In this document: piece after piece, positions 45,167 to 54,099 of the stretch
Layout: each line of letters begins with the position of its first letter
How positions within the stretch are numbered: position 1 is the stretch's first letter
NCBI GenBank assembly: GCA_016714535.1
Contig: JADKDR010000005.1
Coordinates: forward strand, 186,001 to 250,000
Direction of reading: 5' to 3'
Source of the DNA: Bacteroidota bacterium
Lineage (GTDB): Bacteria; Bacteroidota; Bacteroidia; AKYH767-A; OLB10
Length of the DNA stretch: 64,000 nucleotides
Notes under the pieces: generated by a model
Told to the model about the DNA's origin: nothing
The model's database searches: none
What the model saw: only the letters and a program-made list of their open reading frames with translations
Program-made: the position numbers and the translations under genes

Positions 45167-46543
45167 GTGCTCCACCTAATAGGATATATTATCTATTCTG
45201 TCATGATGATGTTCATGCTGTGGCGCACGTGGACCAGGCATAAGTCAGTTGTTGCACTTTTGCCAACTATAATTTTAGTGTATTGGCTTTTTGCAGGTGG
45301 ATTCTTTATAATTATAGATCAGCTTACCAACAACAGCACAAGTGCCATAGGTGTGCATTACTACGATTATTTTCAAAAGCTGTTGCCGGTGAGACTCAAT
45401 AATGCTTATTTGTTAACCATAACCATATATGCCGCCTTCATTCTTATTATTCAGCTTCTGGTATGGCGATATTGGCCTGCATCAAGCAAACCAAAAGTAT
45501 CCTTGCATTTTAACTGGAAAAGTATGTGTAGCATATCGTTGGTGCTAATGATGTATGCGCTACTGTTGTTATGGCCTTCACTTAAAGAGTCGTTTTATCA
45601 AAGGCAGTCGTTTTATTTATATCTTGCTTCACATCATTCACGTTTCGATTCGCTTGCACAGGTGTGCAAGCAATTGTCTGTTTTTATTTCATTTATCACA
45701 CTTACACTTTTTATTGTTTCCGATGCTGCTACTCCTGCGCTACAAATGAAGAAAAGCTACCTGGCAATAGCCGTAGTCATTTGCGTGTATGTGCTGGTTA
45801 CGTCTATTGCATTATTAATAGGTTCGCGACACGTTCTAATTTTTTCAGGGTTATTTGCTTTGTGCTTTTATTTGCTCAATACAACTAAGATCAGCTATTA
45901 CAAACTGGCACTAATAGCGGTTTTATTTGTAACACCTGTTTGGGCAATAGAACATACCCGAGGCCTGCCTATAATGAATTTGCTGCTAAGTGCTTCTACT
46001 GAAATTGCGGCTCCTGTACAAACGCCAACTTTAATTCAATCTCTTTTAGGTACAGCCTTCAGCAACGAAATGTTCGTGCCGCATATGAGTTTGTATTGCA
46101 TTATTCAATATGACTTGCCATTTACTGGTGGTCAGAGTTTTGTCTATTTAGTACACTCACTAATTCCCGCAGCCATCTCCGGAAATAGGCCTCCTGACAG
46201 CTATACGGTGTATAGCCGTATTTTTAATTATTATGGAAGTCAGGGTTTTACTATAAGTCAACCTGCCGGTTGGTATCTCAATTTTGGCGTGGCTGGCGCA
46301 TTGTTTGGCGCTCTTATATGGGGGCTATTCATTGGTTGGACGCAACGGATTTTTTTATTGTACAAAGGATCTTTCAAATTGATGATTATTTTACAAGCCA
46401 CTGTAACATGTTCGCTGGTTGCGTACATACCCAATATGGTCCGATGCGGTCCCGAGGTATACAAAGCATTACTTTTTGAAGCTATCTTGTTGCCCGCTAT
46501 TTGTCTTGCTTGCTGTTCTAAAGTTGGTACTGTAAACGAATGA
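45167..46543 (+). CDS. Polysaccharide polymerase (Wzy-like) membrane protein
   Basis: A 458-residue inner-membrane protein with about 11-12 helices and no soluble domain, the profile of oligosaccharide repeat-unit polymerases. A large periplasmic loop (about 270-370) contains short motifs (GSRHVLIFSG, GNRPPDSYTVYSR) of the kind seen in this family. Wzy sequences diverge greatly, so the assignment rests mainly on topology and context: it sits between two glycosyltransferases and upstream of a ligase. It starts with GTG 4 bases after the GT4 stop; ATG 45203 is an alternative start. It overlaps the next gene by 4 bases (ATGA). Confidence 0.7.
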   Translation: MLHLIGYIIYSVMMMFMLWRTWTRHKSVVALLPTIILVYWLFAGGFFIIIDQLTNNSTSAIGVHYYDYFQKLLPVRLNNAYLLTITIYAAFILIIQLLVWRYWPASSKPKVSLHFNWKSMCSISLVLMMYALLLLWPSLKESFYQRQSFYLYLASHHSRFDSLAQVCKQLSVFISFITLTLFIVSDAATPALQMKKSYLAIAVVICVYVLVTSIALLIGSRHVLIFSGLFALCFYLLNTTKISYYKLALIAVLFVTPVWAIEHTRGLPIMNLLLSASTEIAAPVQTPTLIQSLLGTAFSNEMFVPHMSLYCIIQYDLPFTGGQSFVYLVHSLIPAAISGNRPPDSYTVYSRIFNYYGSQGFTISQPAGWYLNFGVAGALFGALIWGLFIGWTQRIFLLYKGSFKLMIILQATVTCSLVAYIPNMVRCGPEVYKALLFEAILLPAICLACCSKVGTVNE

Positions 46544-47550
46544 TATTAATATCGGTAATTATACCTTGCAGAAACGAGAAGTTGCACATTTCTAATTGTG
46601 TAAACTCGCTGGTACAGTCAACTTTGCCAACGGATCAATTTGAAATTCTGGTGGTTGATGGCATGAGTGACGATGGCACACGAGAAGTAGTTGCTGATTT
46701 GTGCAAGCTATTTCCCAATGTGGAATTGTTAGACAACACGATGCAACTAACACCGTATGCTTTTAATATTGGAATAATAAGATCGCGGGGTAAGTATGTG
46801 CTTATTACCGGAGCGCGAAATGTGTTGCAACCAAACTATATGCAGGCATGCATTGCAAAACTTGAAGCTGATAAACGTATTAAATGTGTAGGAGGTGTAA
46901 TGCACAGCACGTATGGGAATGAAACCGGTAAGTGTATTGCCATTGCTATGTCGAGCCCCATTGGTGTTGGCTTTGGCAATTTCCGTGCAATTGAGCAGGA
47001 TGCTTTTACCGACACTGCTGCTGTGCCGGTGTATGACAAAACCATTTTTGAAGAAGTAGGAATGTTTGATGAGGAACTTACACGAAATCAGGATGATGAG
47101 TTTAACTTCCGTCTTACGCGCAAGGGATATAAAATATTGGTAACTGCCGACACTTACTCGACATACCAGGTGCGTGGGACCTTTTATAATTTGTGGAGGC
47201 AATATTTTCAGTATGGATATTTTAAAGTGTATGTAAATAAAAAGCACCGTCACATTACTACTTACCGTCAACTTGCACCAGCAGCATTAATCATGTATCT
47301 GTTTTTGGGTTTACTGTTTGCTTTGCTTTTTCATTCTTTGCGCAACTTGTATTTCTTATCGGTTGCCATTTATCTCATTATTGTTATTTCTTTCTCCTTT
47401 TACAAAACGAAAAGAATAACCAAGGCCTTGCGTGTAGCTTATGCCATCTGGATTTTACATGCTGCATATGGATTAGGTTATTTAAAAGGCATTTTCGATT
47501 TTATAGTTCTTTCTAAAAAAATAAACATTGATCAAAAATTGTCGCGATAA
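46540..47550 (+). CDS. Glycosyltransferase family 2 with C-terminal membrane helices
   Basis: GT-A fold transferase. N-terminal domain (about 1-230) starts ILISVIIPCRNEKLHI and carries the DGMSDDGT donor motif (39-46) and NQDDEFNFRL (about 187-196), which holds the putative catalytic acidic pair. Two or three membrane helices (about 245-335) tether it to the inner membrane. Its start overlaps the polymerase stop by 4 bases, and the ligase-like gene begins 8 bases after it, so the four genes form one operon. It likely adds the next sugar of a polysaccharide repeat. Confidence 0.88.
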   Translation: MILISVIIPCRNEKLHISNCVNSLVQSTLPTDQFEILVVDGMSDDGTREVVADLCKLFPNVELLDNTMQLTPYAFNIGIIRSRGKYVLITGARNVLQPNYMQACIAKLEADKRIKCVGGVMHSTYGNETGKCIAIAMSSPIGVGFGNFRAIEQDAFTDTAAVPVYDKTIFEEVGMFDEELTRNQDDEFNFRLTRKGYKILVTADTYSTYQVRGTFYNLWRQYFQYGYFKVYVNKKHRHITTYRQLAPAALIMYLFLGLLFALLFHSLRNLYFLSVAIYLIIVISFSFYKTKRITKALRVAYAIWILHAAYGLGYLKGIFDFIVLSKKINIDQKLSR

Positions 47551-47558
47551 GTAGACGA

Positions 47559-48794
47559 ATGAAGTATAAGGATCTAATACCGGTTTTTATTATCTATTGT
47601 TTGGTTGCAATATATGCAACCTTATTATGCTATCCCAAGTTGATAGGTTACCCCATTATTACGTGCCTTGCTTTAAGTATTTTTTCTTTGCGTAAAGATG
47701 CATTTGCAAAGTCGTGGATCTTTGCATTGTGGCTGCCAATAGTTTTACTCGCTACTTGGTTAATAGGTATGCTTTATACAGATAACATGCCTGCCGGCTG
47801 GTTCGATATTGAAAAAAGGCTACCAATCATTCTCTTGCCTTTTATCATATTTTTAAACTGCAATATTATTTTGCAATCGATCACAAACGTACGAATGTAT
47901 ATAGTCATAGTTACTATTATCAATTGCCTTGCCTGTATAGTTCTTGCATTGGTTGAGAAAATTCAAACCGGGTACAATACTTTTCATTATCAATATTTGT
48001 CAAAATTTATTCATCCTTCCTATCTTGCTTTAGCTATTAATGCTGCAATCATATTAATTTTACAGCATCATATGCGTTTTTTTAAAAGACGTGTGTGGTA
48101 TTATGCGACCTTGATTTTCTTGATTCTTTTTCAATTGCGTCTCGATGCAAAGGCCGGTATCATTGTAATGTTGCTCATACTTGGGGGCTATCTTGCAATT
48201 AGTTTATTGAAGAAACCGGATAAGCAAAAATTTAGAATAGCCTTTTTTATTACTGCAGCAGTTGTATTAGTTTTGGGTGGGCTCGAGGCCAAGTATAACC
48301 GCATTGGAAGTATGATCAAAGCACTTACCGAAAAGGAGCTTAATCCGCAATCGGAAGATAGTAATGAATTACGAATTTTAATTTGGCGCAGCGTAGTACC
48401 TTATATGAAGGAGCATGTTATTGCCGGTAGTGGCACCGGTGATGCCACAGATGTGATGATGCAAATGTACACCCAACGAAATATTACGCATGCTGTCAAA
48501 AATCAGTTGAATGTTCATAGTCAGTATTTCGAATTTATGGTGGCTGGTGGCCTTGTTTGTATTTTGCCTTTTTTGTTTTATCTGCTTTATCCTTTATTTA
48601 TTTCATTAAGAAGACTTTATTGGGAACATGTTTTTATTTGTCTTTTATTCATACTTAATTTTGCTGTAGAGTCCATGCTCGAAACTGCTGCCGGTGCCGG
48701 TCTGTTTGCATTGATATTTAACTTGACGCTTCTGAATTTACATCACCGCATCAACAATACACATGCGCATGCAAATGCATTAGCAGAAGATTGA
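47559..48794 (+). CDS. O-antigen ligase-like (WaaL / Wzy_C family) membrane protein
   Basis: A 411-residue multi-pass protein with the WaaL-type layout: about 11-12 helices and one large periplasmic loop near residues 240-330 with SEDSNELRILIWRSVVP and HAVKNQLNVHSQYFEFMVAGG; the HSQYFE segment contains the conserved His of the ligase/polymerase superfamily. It would either join the finished polysaccharide to its acceptor or polymerise it. The preceding gene at 45167 is the better polymerase candidate, which suggests this one is the ligase; that division is inference. Last gene of the operon. Confidence 0.75.
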   Translation: MKYKDLIPVFIIYCLVAIYATLLCYPKLIGYPIITCLALSIFSLRKDAFAKSWIFALWLPIVLLATWLIGMLYTDNMPAGWFDIEKRLPIILLPFIIFLNCNIILQSITNVRMYIVIVTIINCLACIVLALVEKIQTGYNTFHYQYLSKFIHPSYLALAINAAIILILQHHMRFFKRRVWYYATLIFLILFQLRLDAKAGIIVMLLILGGYLAISLLKKPDKQKFRIAFFITAAVVLVLGGLEAKYNRIGSMIKALTEKELNPQSEDSNELRILIWRSVVPYMKEHVIAGSGTGDATDVMMQMYTQRNITHAVKNQLNVHSQYFEFMVAGGLVCILPFLFYLLYPLFISLRRLYWEHVFICLLFILNFAVESMLETAAGAGLFALIFNLTLLNLHHRINNTHAHANALAED

Positions 48795-48963
48795 TAGTGG
48801 GTAGCATACTGATAATTTTCAATGCAGCTAGTTTAATTATGTTGCAAAAATGAATGTTTAATATAAAGGCAGAATTAGAGTTTATTAATTTAAGCAATGG
48901 TATTTATTTTGTAAGTTCAATTAAAGTTTAACAGATTTGCAAAACGAATAGTTGTAATAATTT

Positions 48964-49374
48964 ATGTTAAAGGATATTTGGGAAAGTAAGAGTGAAGTAA
49001 AGGATATTGCCATAGCAGCTGTTTTGGAGCAAACCGAAAATCAGGAGGATGAGTGGCATATATACTTAATAAATTTAAAGAACAACTCAATAGAAGGAGT
49101 ATTAGTTTCATCTTCCGGATTTGGAGAGCTGGGTGGTGAAATGAGACGCACATCCGTTTTAAGACATTTTCTTGATGAAATGGAGGCGCAATCATTTAAG
49201 CTAATAGAACCCATTATGGAAGATGTACTCAAGCTTAGCAACGAGTATTGGGTAAGCTTTTACGAGAATAAAAAAATTTATGAGAAGCGATATGTTTTTG
49301 TGCCAGATGCCATTCGCAAAGATTTCATGATTACCATTCCTATAATAAATAAACGCGGGGTTATGTTACAATAG
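48964..49374 (+). CDS. Uncharacterised conserved Bacteroidota protein (136 residues)
   Basis: A soluble acidic protein with alternating beta strands and charged turns (LINLKNNSIEGVLVSSSGFGELGG, TSVLRHFLDEMEAQ, RYVFVPDAIRKD). Small Bacteroidota proteins of this shape exist; from memory some carry a misleading phenylalanyl-tRNA synthetase name, which the sequence does not support, since no synthetase motif is present. The ATG at 48964 is clean; a TTATTTTG near-match promoter lies upstream. Convergent with the GNAT gene at 49378, with 3 bases between stops. Function unknown. Confidence 0.75.
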   Translation: MLKDIWESKSEVKDIAIAAVLEQTENQEDEWHIYLINLKNNSIEGVLVSSSGFGELGGEMRRTSVLRHFLDEMEAQSFKLIEPIMEDVLKLSNEYWVSFYENKKIYEKRYVFVPDAIRKDFMITIPIINKRGVMLQ

Positions 49375-49377
49375 CGC

Positions 49378-49872
49378 TCAAAGCGGTTTTATCATTTTAA
49401 TTTCGCAGGAGTGGTGTCCTGTATTTCCAAGAGTATGATAGTAATATTCAAAACCGTTTTTCTTGTAAAGGCGTATGGCAGTTTCAAATTCTTTAATAGT
49501 TTCGAGATAGCAAAATTGGTAGCCAAACCGCTTGGCATCATCAAGGCATTTTTCCATTAAGTGTTGTGCAATTCCTTTTTTTCGTGCATGTGGTGCCAGA
49601 AACATTCGTTGCAATTCGCAATAGATAGTTGCATCAGCACCTGGTAATTGGTTGATACCGCAGCCTCCTGCCACTGCGCCTACGGTTTCTACTATATAAT
49701 AAATTGCTCCGGGTTGTTGGTACTGCTCATACATGGCATCTAATGTTGGATCATAATAAATTGTGCCCGACCGGGCTACATCAAACTCTTCCATTACAGC
49801 ACGTATGATAGATGCAAGCGCAGTGTTATCATCAGCGGTAATTAACCGAATGGTATATTCCTGCTTATCCAT
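49378..49872 (-). CDS. GNAT-family N-acetyltransferase
   Basis: A 164-residue acetyltransferase. The acetyl-CoA motif is LAPHARKKGIAQHLMEKC (about residues 89-106; a Gln/Arg-x-x-Gly-x-Ala/Gly pattern), followed by FCYLETIKEFETAIRLYKKNGFEY (about 118-141), which is typical of the family. The substrate is unknown. Its ATG is 4 bases after the stop of the upstream LutA-like gene, so they are co-transcribed with the MFS gene in the order MFS, LutA-like, GNAT. Confidence 0.85.
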   Translation of the reverse strand: MDKQEYTIRLITADDNTALASIIRAVMEEFDVARSGTIYYDPTLDAMYEQYQQPGAIYYIVETVGAVAGGCGINQLPGADATIYCELQRMFLAPHARKKGIAQHLMEKCLDDAKRFGYQFCYLETIKEFETAIRLYKKNGFEYYYHTLGNTGHHSCEIKMIKPL

Positions 49873-49876
49873 TTTT

Positions 49877-50584
49877 TTAAATAAATGCTTCTATCCAATG
49901 CACAAATTGTGCATTGCCTTTTGTATAATATGTTTTTAGCTGATGCAGGCACAACATATCGCTGCTTACTACATAATCTACTTCGAGGTCTTGCAACTTG
50001 GCAATAAATCCCTGCGCCATAGCAGCGGATAGGTTTGGGAAATTTAAAGGGATTGCTCCATGACAACCACAGCACTCATGCGCTTCTCCGGGTATTTCAA
50101 TCAGCTTAATCTGTGGGTTGTTAGCCAGCAAAATTTTGGCAGCATTAGCACTGCCTATATCATTGCGCATGTGGCAACTTTCATAGTAAACAATATTGCC
50201 GAGTATTTTTGATTCGAGTATCACATTTTTTTGTTCTAACACAATAAACTCTCCAAGCTCGAAAACTTTTTTTTGAAGCGCATTATACTCGTTGTGAAAG
50301 GTAGAGTTGTGAAATGTTTTTTTGTATTCTACTCTTAGCATTGCCGCACAGTAACTATCAGGGCAAATTATCGGGCGGTCGGTACTTAGTTCTTTTATTA
50401 TTTTTTCACCGGCTTCTTTACATAAATCATTATGGCCATGCACCATGGCAGGTCTTCCACAACAAGTAATGCCCGAATTATAATTAACAGTATGCCCAAG
50501 TTGCTCCAGCAATTTGGTAGTCTTTATTGCAATATCAGGATAGAAATGATCAATATAACAAGGGACAAATAAATCGAGCAACAT
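49877..50584 (-). CDS. Fe-S oxidoreductase subunit of the LutA / CCG-domain family
   Basis: A 235-residue protein with two CCG domains, as in LutA/YkgE, the (Fe-S)-binding subunit of the lactate utilisation complex and relatives of heterodisulfide reductase. Conserved Cys clusters: FVPCYIDH, ITCCGRPA (about residues 40-47), SYCAAML, YESCHMRND (about 154-162) and HECCGCHGAIPLNFP (about 189-203). LutB and LutC, its usual partners, are not next to it; the neighbours are an MFS protein (2 bases upstream) and an acetyltransferase. A role in lactate or glycolate oxidation is possible but not proved by context. Confidence 0.87.
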   Translation of the reverse strand: MLLDLFVPCYIDHFYPDIAIKTTKLLEQLGHTVNYNSGITCCGRPAMVHGHNDLCKEAGEKIIKELSTDRPIICPDSYCAAMLRVEYKKTFHNSTFHNEYNALQKKVFELGEFIVLEQKNVILESKILGNIVYYESCHMRNDIGSANAAKILLANNPQIKLIEIPGEAHECCGCHGAIPLNFPNLSAAMAQGFIAKLQDLEVDYVVSSDMLCLHQLKTYYTKGNAQFVHWIEAFI

Positions 50585-50586
50585 GG

Positions 50587-51924
50587 TTATTTTCTGGCTA
50601 AAATATCTTTAAATTTTTGAGGCTGTGAGGCTATCATCTGGTGCAAAATTACTAATACTACAATGCCTATTACAAACATGAATGATAATGCAATGATACT
50701 GATTCGCATACTGCCTGTAAGTTGATCGAGCCAACCAAACAGGAATGTGCCACAAACAGTTCCTAAGTTTAAGCATACATCATAAAAGCTAAAGTAACTC
50801 GCATTGTCGTTATGATGCGGCAACATCTTGCTATAGGTGCTGCGCGACAATGATTGTACACCACCCATAACCAAACCTACTACCATACCTAGCATGACAA
50901 ACTGAAGTGAGTAATAGGTAAAGTACGCAAGCACACAAATCAAAATCCATATTAACAGGCTAATAAGTAATGCCTGCAGGTTGCCAAACTGCTTACTCAG
51001 AAATGAAAATAAATAAGCACCGGCCACAGCTACTAATTGAATAACGAGAATGGTTACAATCAACAGACTATCTTCCATTGGTTTGCCATCAACACCTTTA
51101 ATTTCAGCTTTCCCAAAAAGTGATGCTACCAGCATAACGGTTTGTACAGCCATATTATAAATAAAAAAGGACAGAAGAAAAATGGATAATGGCCGTTGTG
51201 ATTTAAGTTCAATAAAAACTTTTGCTATTTCGCGATAGCCCTTCAAAAGCACTCCTTCTTTAGGTGCAGTAGTAGCGTTGTTTTCTTTGAGGTTATTAAA
51301 AGTATAGGTTCCAAAACCTAACCACCACACACCTACCATGAGAAATGAAATTCGTGGAGGCCACGAATCATCGGGAAAAGCCATAATAAGGGCAAGGTTT
51401 ACTATGAGCAGTAAAACACTGCCAATGTAGCCAAGTGTAAAACCGCGCGCCCTTACTTTATCTTGTTGGTCGGGAGTTGCAATTTCTGGAAGAAAGGCGT
51501 TATAGAAAACAAGGCTACCGGCAAACCCCACATTTGCCAGCATTAATCCAAGTATTCCAATCCAAACATTTTTTTCATCATTAAACAAGGCCAACATCAT
51601 ACAGGCAAATGATCCGAGGTAGCAAAAAAAACGCATAAACATTTTCTTATTACCACGACTGTCTGCAATGCCCGATAGCAGGGGCGAAAGAAAAACTACA
51701 ATCAAAAAAGAGAATGATAAGGTAAGTGAATACAAGGCAGTATTTTTAAAATCATAGCCAAATAAATTTATAAAGCCATCACCTTTGCTGGTAATTGCAT
51801 TGTAGTAGATTGGAAATATGGCAGTGGTAATGCTTAACGAATACACACTGTTTGCCCAATCGTACATGCACCATGCGCGTATTTGTTTTTTATCGTTAAG
51901 AGGCAATGTTGAATTTACAGACAT
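50587..51924 (-). CDS. Atg22-like MFS transporter (UMF1 type)
   Basis: A 445-residue twelve-helix transporter of the Atg22-like branch of the major facilitator superfamily. Hallmarks: IRAWCMYDWANSVYSLSI (about residues 14-31), SPLLSGIADSRGNKK (about 79-93) and a second half with GGVQSLSRSTYSKMLP (about 348-363). The yeast relative exports vacuolar amino acids; the bacterial substrate is not known. First gene of the MFS - LutA-like - GNAT unit, divergent from the GNAT gene at 51990. No clear promoter box. Confidence 0.87.
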   Translation of the reverse strand: MSVNSTLPLNDKKQIRAWCMYDWANSVYSLSITTAIFPIYYNAITSKGDGFINLFGYDFKNTALYSLTLSFSFLIVVFLSPLLSGIADSRGNKKMFMRFFCYLGSFACMMLALFNDEKNVWIGILGLMLANVGFAGSLVFYNAFLPEIATPDQQDKVRARGFTLGYIGSVLLLIVNLALIMAFPDDSWPPRISFLMVGVWWLGFGTYTFNNLKENNATTAPKEGVLLKGYREIAKVFIELKSQRPLSIFLLSFFIYNMAVQTVMLVASLFGKAEIKGVDGKPMEDSLLIVTILVIQLVAVAGAYLFSFLSKQFGNLQALLISLLIWILICVLAYFTYYSLQFVMLGMVVGLVMGGVQSLSRSTYSKMLPHHNDNASYFSFYDVCLNLGTVCGTFLFGWLDQLTGSMRISIIALSFMFVIGIVVLVILHQMIASQPQKFKDILARK

Positions 51925-51989
51925 TCAGTTTTTTGTTGGACAATTATAACTAATTAATTTATGCAGTAATATCGCAGCAAAAATTAGAT

Positions 51990-52451
51990 ATGAACGAAAT
52001 AATTATTCGAAAGGCTGTAAAAGCGGATTGCGCAGGTGCATTAAAACTGATTAAAGAATTAGCAGTTTACGAAAAGCAACCCAAGGCAGTAACTAACAAC
52101 ATTCAAGATATGGAGCAGGATGGGTTTGGCCCACAGCCTGTTTTTTATATGCATGTAGCCGAGCTTCAAGGTGAGATAGTTGGCATTAGCATTTATTTTA
52201 TTAAATATTCCACCTGGAAGGGCAGGGGAGTATACCTGGACGATATTGTGGTAACCGAGCACATGCGCGGAAAACAAATTGGAGCAAAGTTGCTTCAAGA
52301 GGTATTTAATTTTGCACGTGATATTGGAGCTAAGCAGGTGCACTGGCAAGTATTAGACTGGAACGAACCTGCCATTAATTTCTATAAAAAATACAATGCC
52401 GAACTTGATAGCGAGTGGATTAATTGTAAATTGTACGAAGGGCAATTTTAA
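51990..52451 (+). CDS. Diamine acetyltransferase-like GNAT (SSAT family)
   Basis: A 153-residue acetyltransferase resembling spermidine/spermine N1-acetyltransferase (SSAT). Motifs: YSTWKGRGVYLDDIVVTEHM (about residues 69-88), the acetyl-CoA loop RGKQIGAKLLQEV (about 89-101) and HWQVLDWNEPAINFYKKYNAE (about 117-137), all strongly SSAT-like. It would acetylate a polyamine, diamine or thialysine; the exact amine is not readable. Monocistronic; starts 65 bases from the divergent MFS gene. Confidence 0.85.
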   Translation: MNEIIIRKAVKADCAGALKLIKELAVYEKQPKAVTNNIQDMEQDGFGPQPVFYMHVAELQGEIVGISIYFIKYSTWKGRGVYLDDIVVTEHMRGKQIGAKLLQEVFNFARDIGAKQVHWQVLDWNEPAINFYKKYNAELDSEWINCKLYEGQF

Positions 52452-52697
52452 AAAGTAAGGGTGGTGAATTTAATAGCGCTCTTTCCACAAGCAATCAACA
52501 TCACCATACCAATATACGTTTATCTTCATTTGTATAGATGATAGTTGCCATTGTAAGTTTCAACTAATTCGTTGCCGGTAAAACTTTCTATAAGAAAATA
52601 GTCGTGGCAGAAGTGTGTTTTCATAAAAGTAAATATCATTAAGATTTACCTTGTCTCGGGTATGTGTTATGAATTAATATAAACAGCAGTGGGATTA

Positions 52698-53492
52698 TTA
52701 TAACACTCCCATCACATACATCATTTCCAAAGTAGGCGAGGGGCTGCCTCCTTCTTTTTCTAATGTAATCGCAAAGGCTTGTGCATTAGTTATTGCCTTC
52801 ATACCTTGCAAATTAATGGCCGTATCTTCGTTTACATTAAATACCCCAAGGTCAACAGGTGCGCCATCTGCAATGGCCCATAGCTGGTATTGCTTGCCTG
52901 CTGCAGGTTTGGGAAGGTTGTTAGTAGTAAGATATACCTTGTTTGACTTACGATGCCAATACACGGTCGTATAAGATTGTGGCGATATTTGTTGGCCTTT
53001 CATGGTTACTTTGGTGGTATTGCTATCACTCATTATAGCCATCATATTTTGCGCATCTTCAAGTAATAATTTTTGTTCCTCACCTTCGGCTTTCATGATT
53101 TCAACCACATTGGTAAGGCGGTCTCTTTCAGTTCTTGCATTTCCGAAAATAAAATAAGTAACAACTAATGTAGCAATACAAGCGGCCGCAGTATACAGCC
53201 ATGTTTGTGTCTTAGTTGGTTTAAATGCAATCGTCTTGCCTTCGGGTTTCTGTTCAACAGGCGATGCCGTATTATTCAGGTGGGCAAGTATTTTTTCTTT
53301 CAGGTGCGCAGGTGCGGGCTGTGCATGAGCATTCACATAGTTGTGCATGGCTGTTTCTAAAGCGGCTATTTCTGCCTTCACTTCAGGAAACACACGCGCC
53401 ATGCATTCTACTTCCTGCATTTGCTCTAAGCTGCATCCACCAAGAACGTATTGTTCTAGTAGGCCTGATTGTATGTATTCTTTTGGATCCAC
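52698..53492 (-). CDS. Anti-sigma factor, RskA-like
   Basis: Partner and inhibitor of the adjacent ECF sigma factor. N-terminal anti-sigma (zinc-finger-like but Cys/His poor) domain at about 1-75, one membrane helix at about 98-118 (WLYTAAACIATLVVTYFIF), and a periplasmic RskA domain (about 140-264: YTTVYWHRKSNKVYLTTNNL, GKQYQLWAIADG, AFAITLEKEGGSPSPT). The start is GTG at 53492 and overlaps the sigma stop by one base (TAGTG), so the two are translationally coupled, as expected for a sigma/anti-sigma pair. Confidence 0.9.
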   Translation of the reverse strand: MDPKEYIQSGLLEQYVLGGCSLEQMQEVECMARVFPEVKAEIAALETAMHNYVNAHAQPAPAHLKEKILAHLNNTASPVEQKPEGKTIAFKPTKTQTWLYTAAACIATLVVTYFIFGNARTERDRLTNVVEIMKAEGEEQKLLLEDAQNMMAIMSDSNTTKVTMKGQQISPQSYTTVYWHRKSNKVYLTTNNLPKPAAGKQYQLWAIADGAPVDLGVFNVNEDTAINLQGMKAITNAQAFAITLEKEGGSPSPTLEMMYVMGVL

Positions 53493-54034
53493 TAACTGAA
53501 TATTTTTCTTAATTCGATTAATGCGTTTCGCGTTCTTGTTTTTATTGTTCCTATCGGAATGTTTAATTCCTTTGAGATTTCTTCTTGTGTGTAACCTCCA
53601 AAATAAGCAAGGTTAATTACCGTGCTAAGTTCGGGTTTTAATTTTTTTACAACAGCACCCACACCAATATTATCAGTCTTAATATTTTCGCTTGCAACCG
53701 AATTGGCAAGGTACTCATGCTCATCAATACTTTCGGTGTATTTGCGATTGATGCTGCGCAGCCGGTCAATTGCTGTGTTGCGGACAATATTAAGCATCCA
53801 CGTAAATAAGGTGCCTTTATTTTTGTCGTAAGATGCTACATTGGACCATATTTTAATAAATGCATCTTGCGTTATATCCTCTGCAAGGGTAACATCGTTT
53901 TTTACAATCTTAAGCACAACTCCATATAACGCAGCCGAGTAATTTTCGTACAAGGTATTGAACGCATCGCTATTCTTGTGTTGCAATTGCAACACAAGCT
54001 GTGCTTCGTTTATGGTATGTGGGGTAGATGCCAA
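53492..54034 (-). CDS. ECF RNA polymerase sigma factor
   Basis: A 180-residue extracytoplasmic-function sigma factor. Region 2 (about 20-90) has the DITQDAFIKIW segment and the NIVRNTAIDRLRS recognition helix; region 4 (about 125-178) has a helix-turn-helix in GYTQEEISKELNIPIGTIKTR. No other domains. The frame has no ATG before region 2, and TTG at 54034 is the only usable start. A TATATTTG box lies 27 bases upstream. It probably responds to an envelope signal relayed by the RskA-like anti-sigma, and may control the DUF4331-TonB block upstream, though that is not shown. Confidence 0.92.
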   Translation of the reverse strand: MASTPHTINEAQLVLQLQHKNSDAFNTLYENYSAALYGVVLKIVKNDVTLAEDITQDAFIKIWSNVASYDKNKGTLFTWMLNIVRNTAIDRLRSINRKYTESIDEHEYLANSVASENIKTDNIGVGAVVKKLKPELSTVINLAYFGGYTQEEISKELNIPIGTIKTRTRNALIELRKIFS

Positions 54035-54060
54035 GTGTTAAAATCAAAATTGCGAGTTCG

Positions 54061-54068
54061 CAAATATA
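54061..54068 (-). promoter_or_regulatory. Bacteroidota -7 promoter box for the sigma factor gene
   Basis: Reverse strand TATATTTG, exact TAnnTTTG, 26 bases ahead of the TTG at 54034. It lies in the 65-base gap after the HupE/UreJ-like gene, so the sigma pair can be transcribed on its own. Confidence 0.55.
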
Positions 54069-54099
54069 GATTAATTTGTGTTGATTAATTTTATACGTT

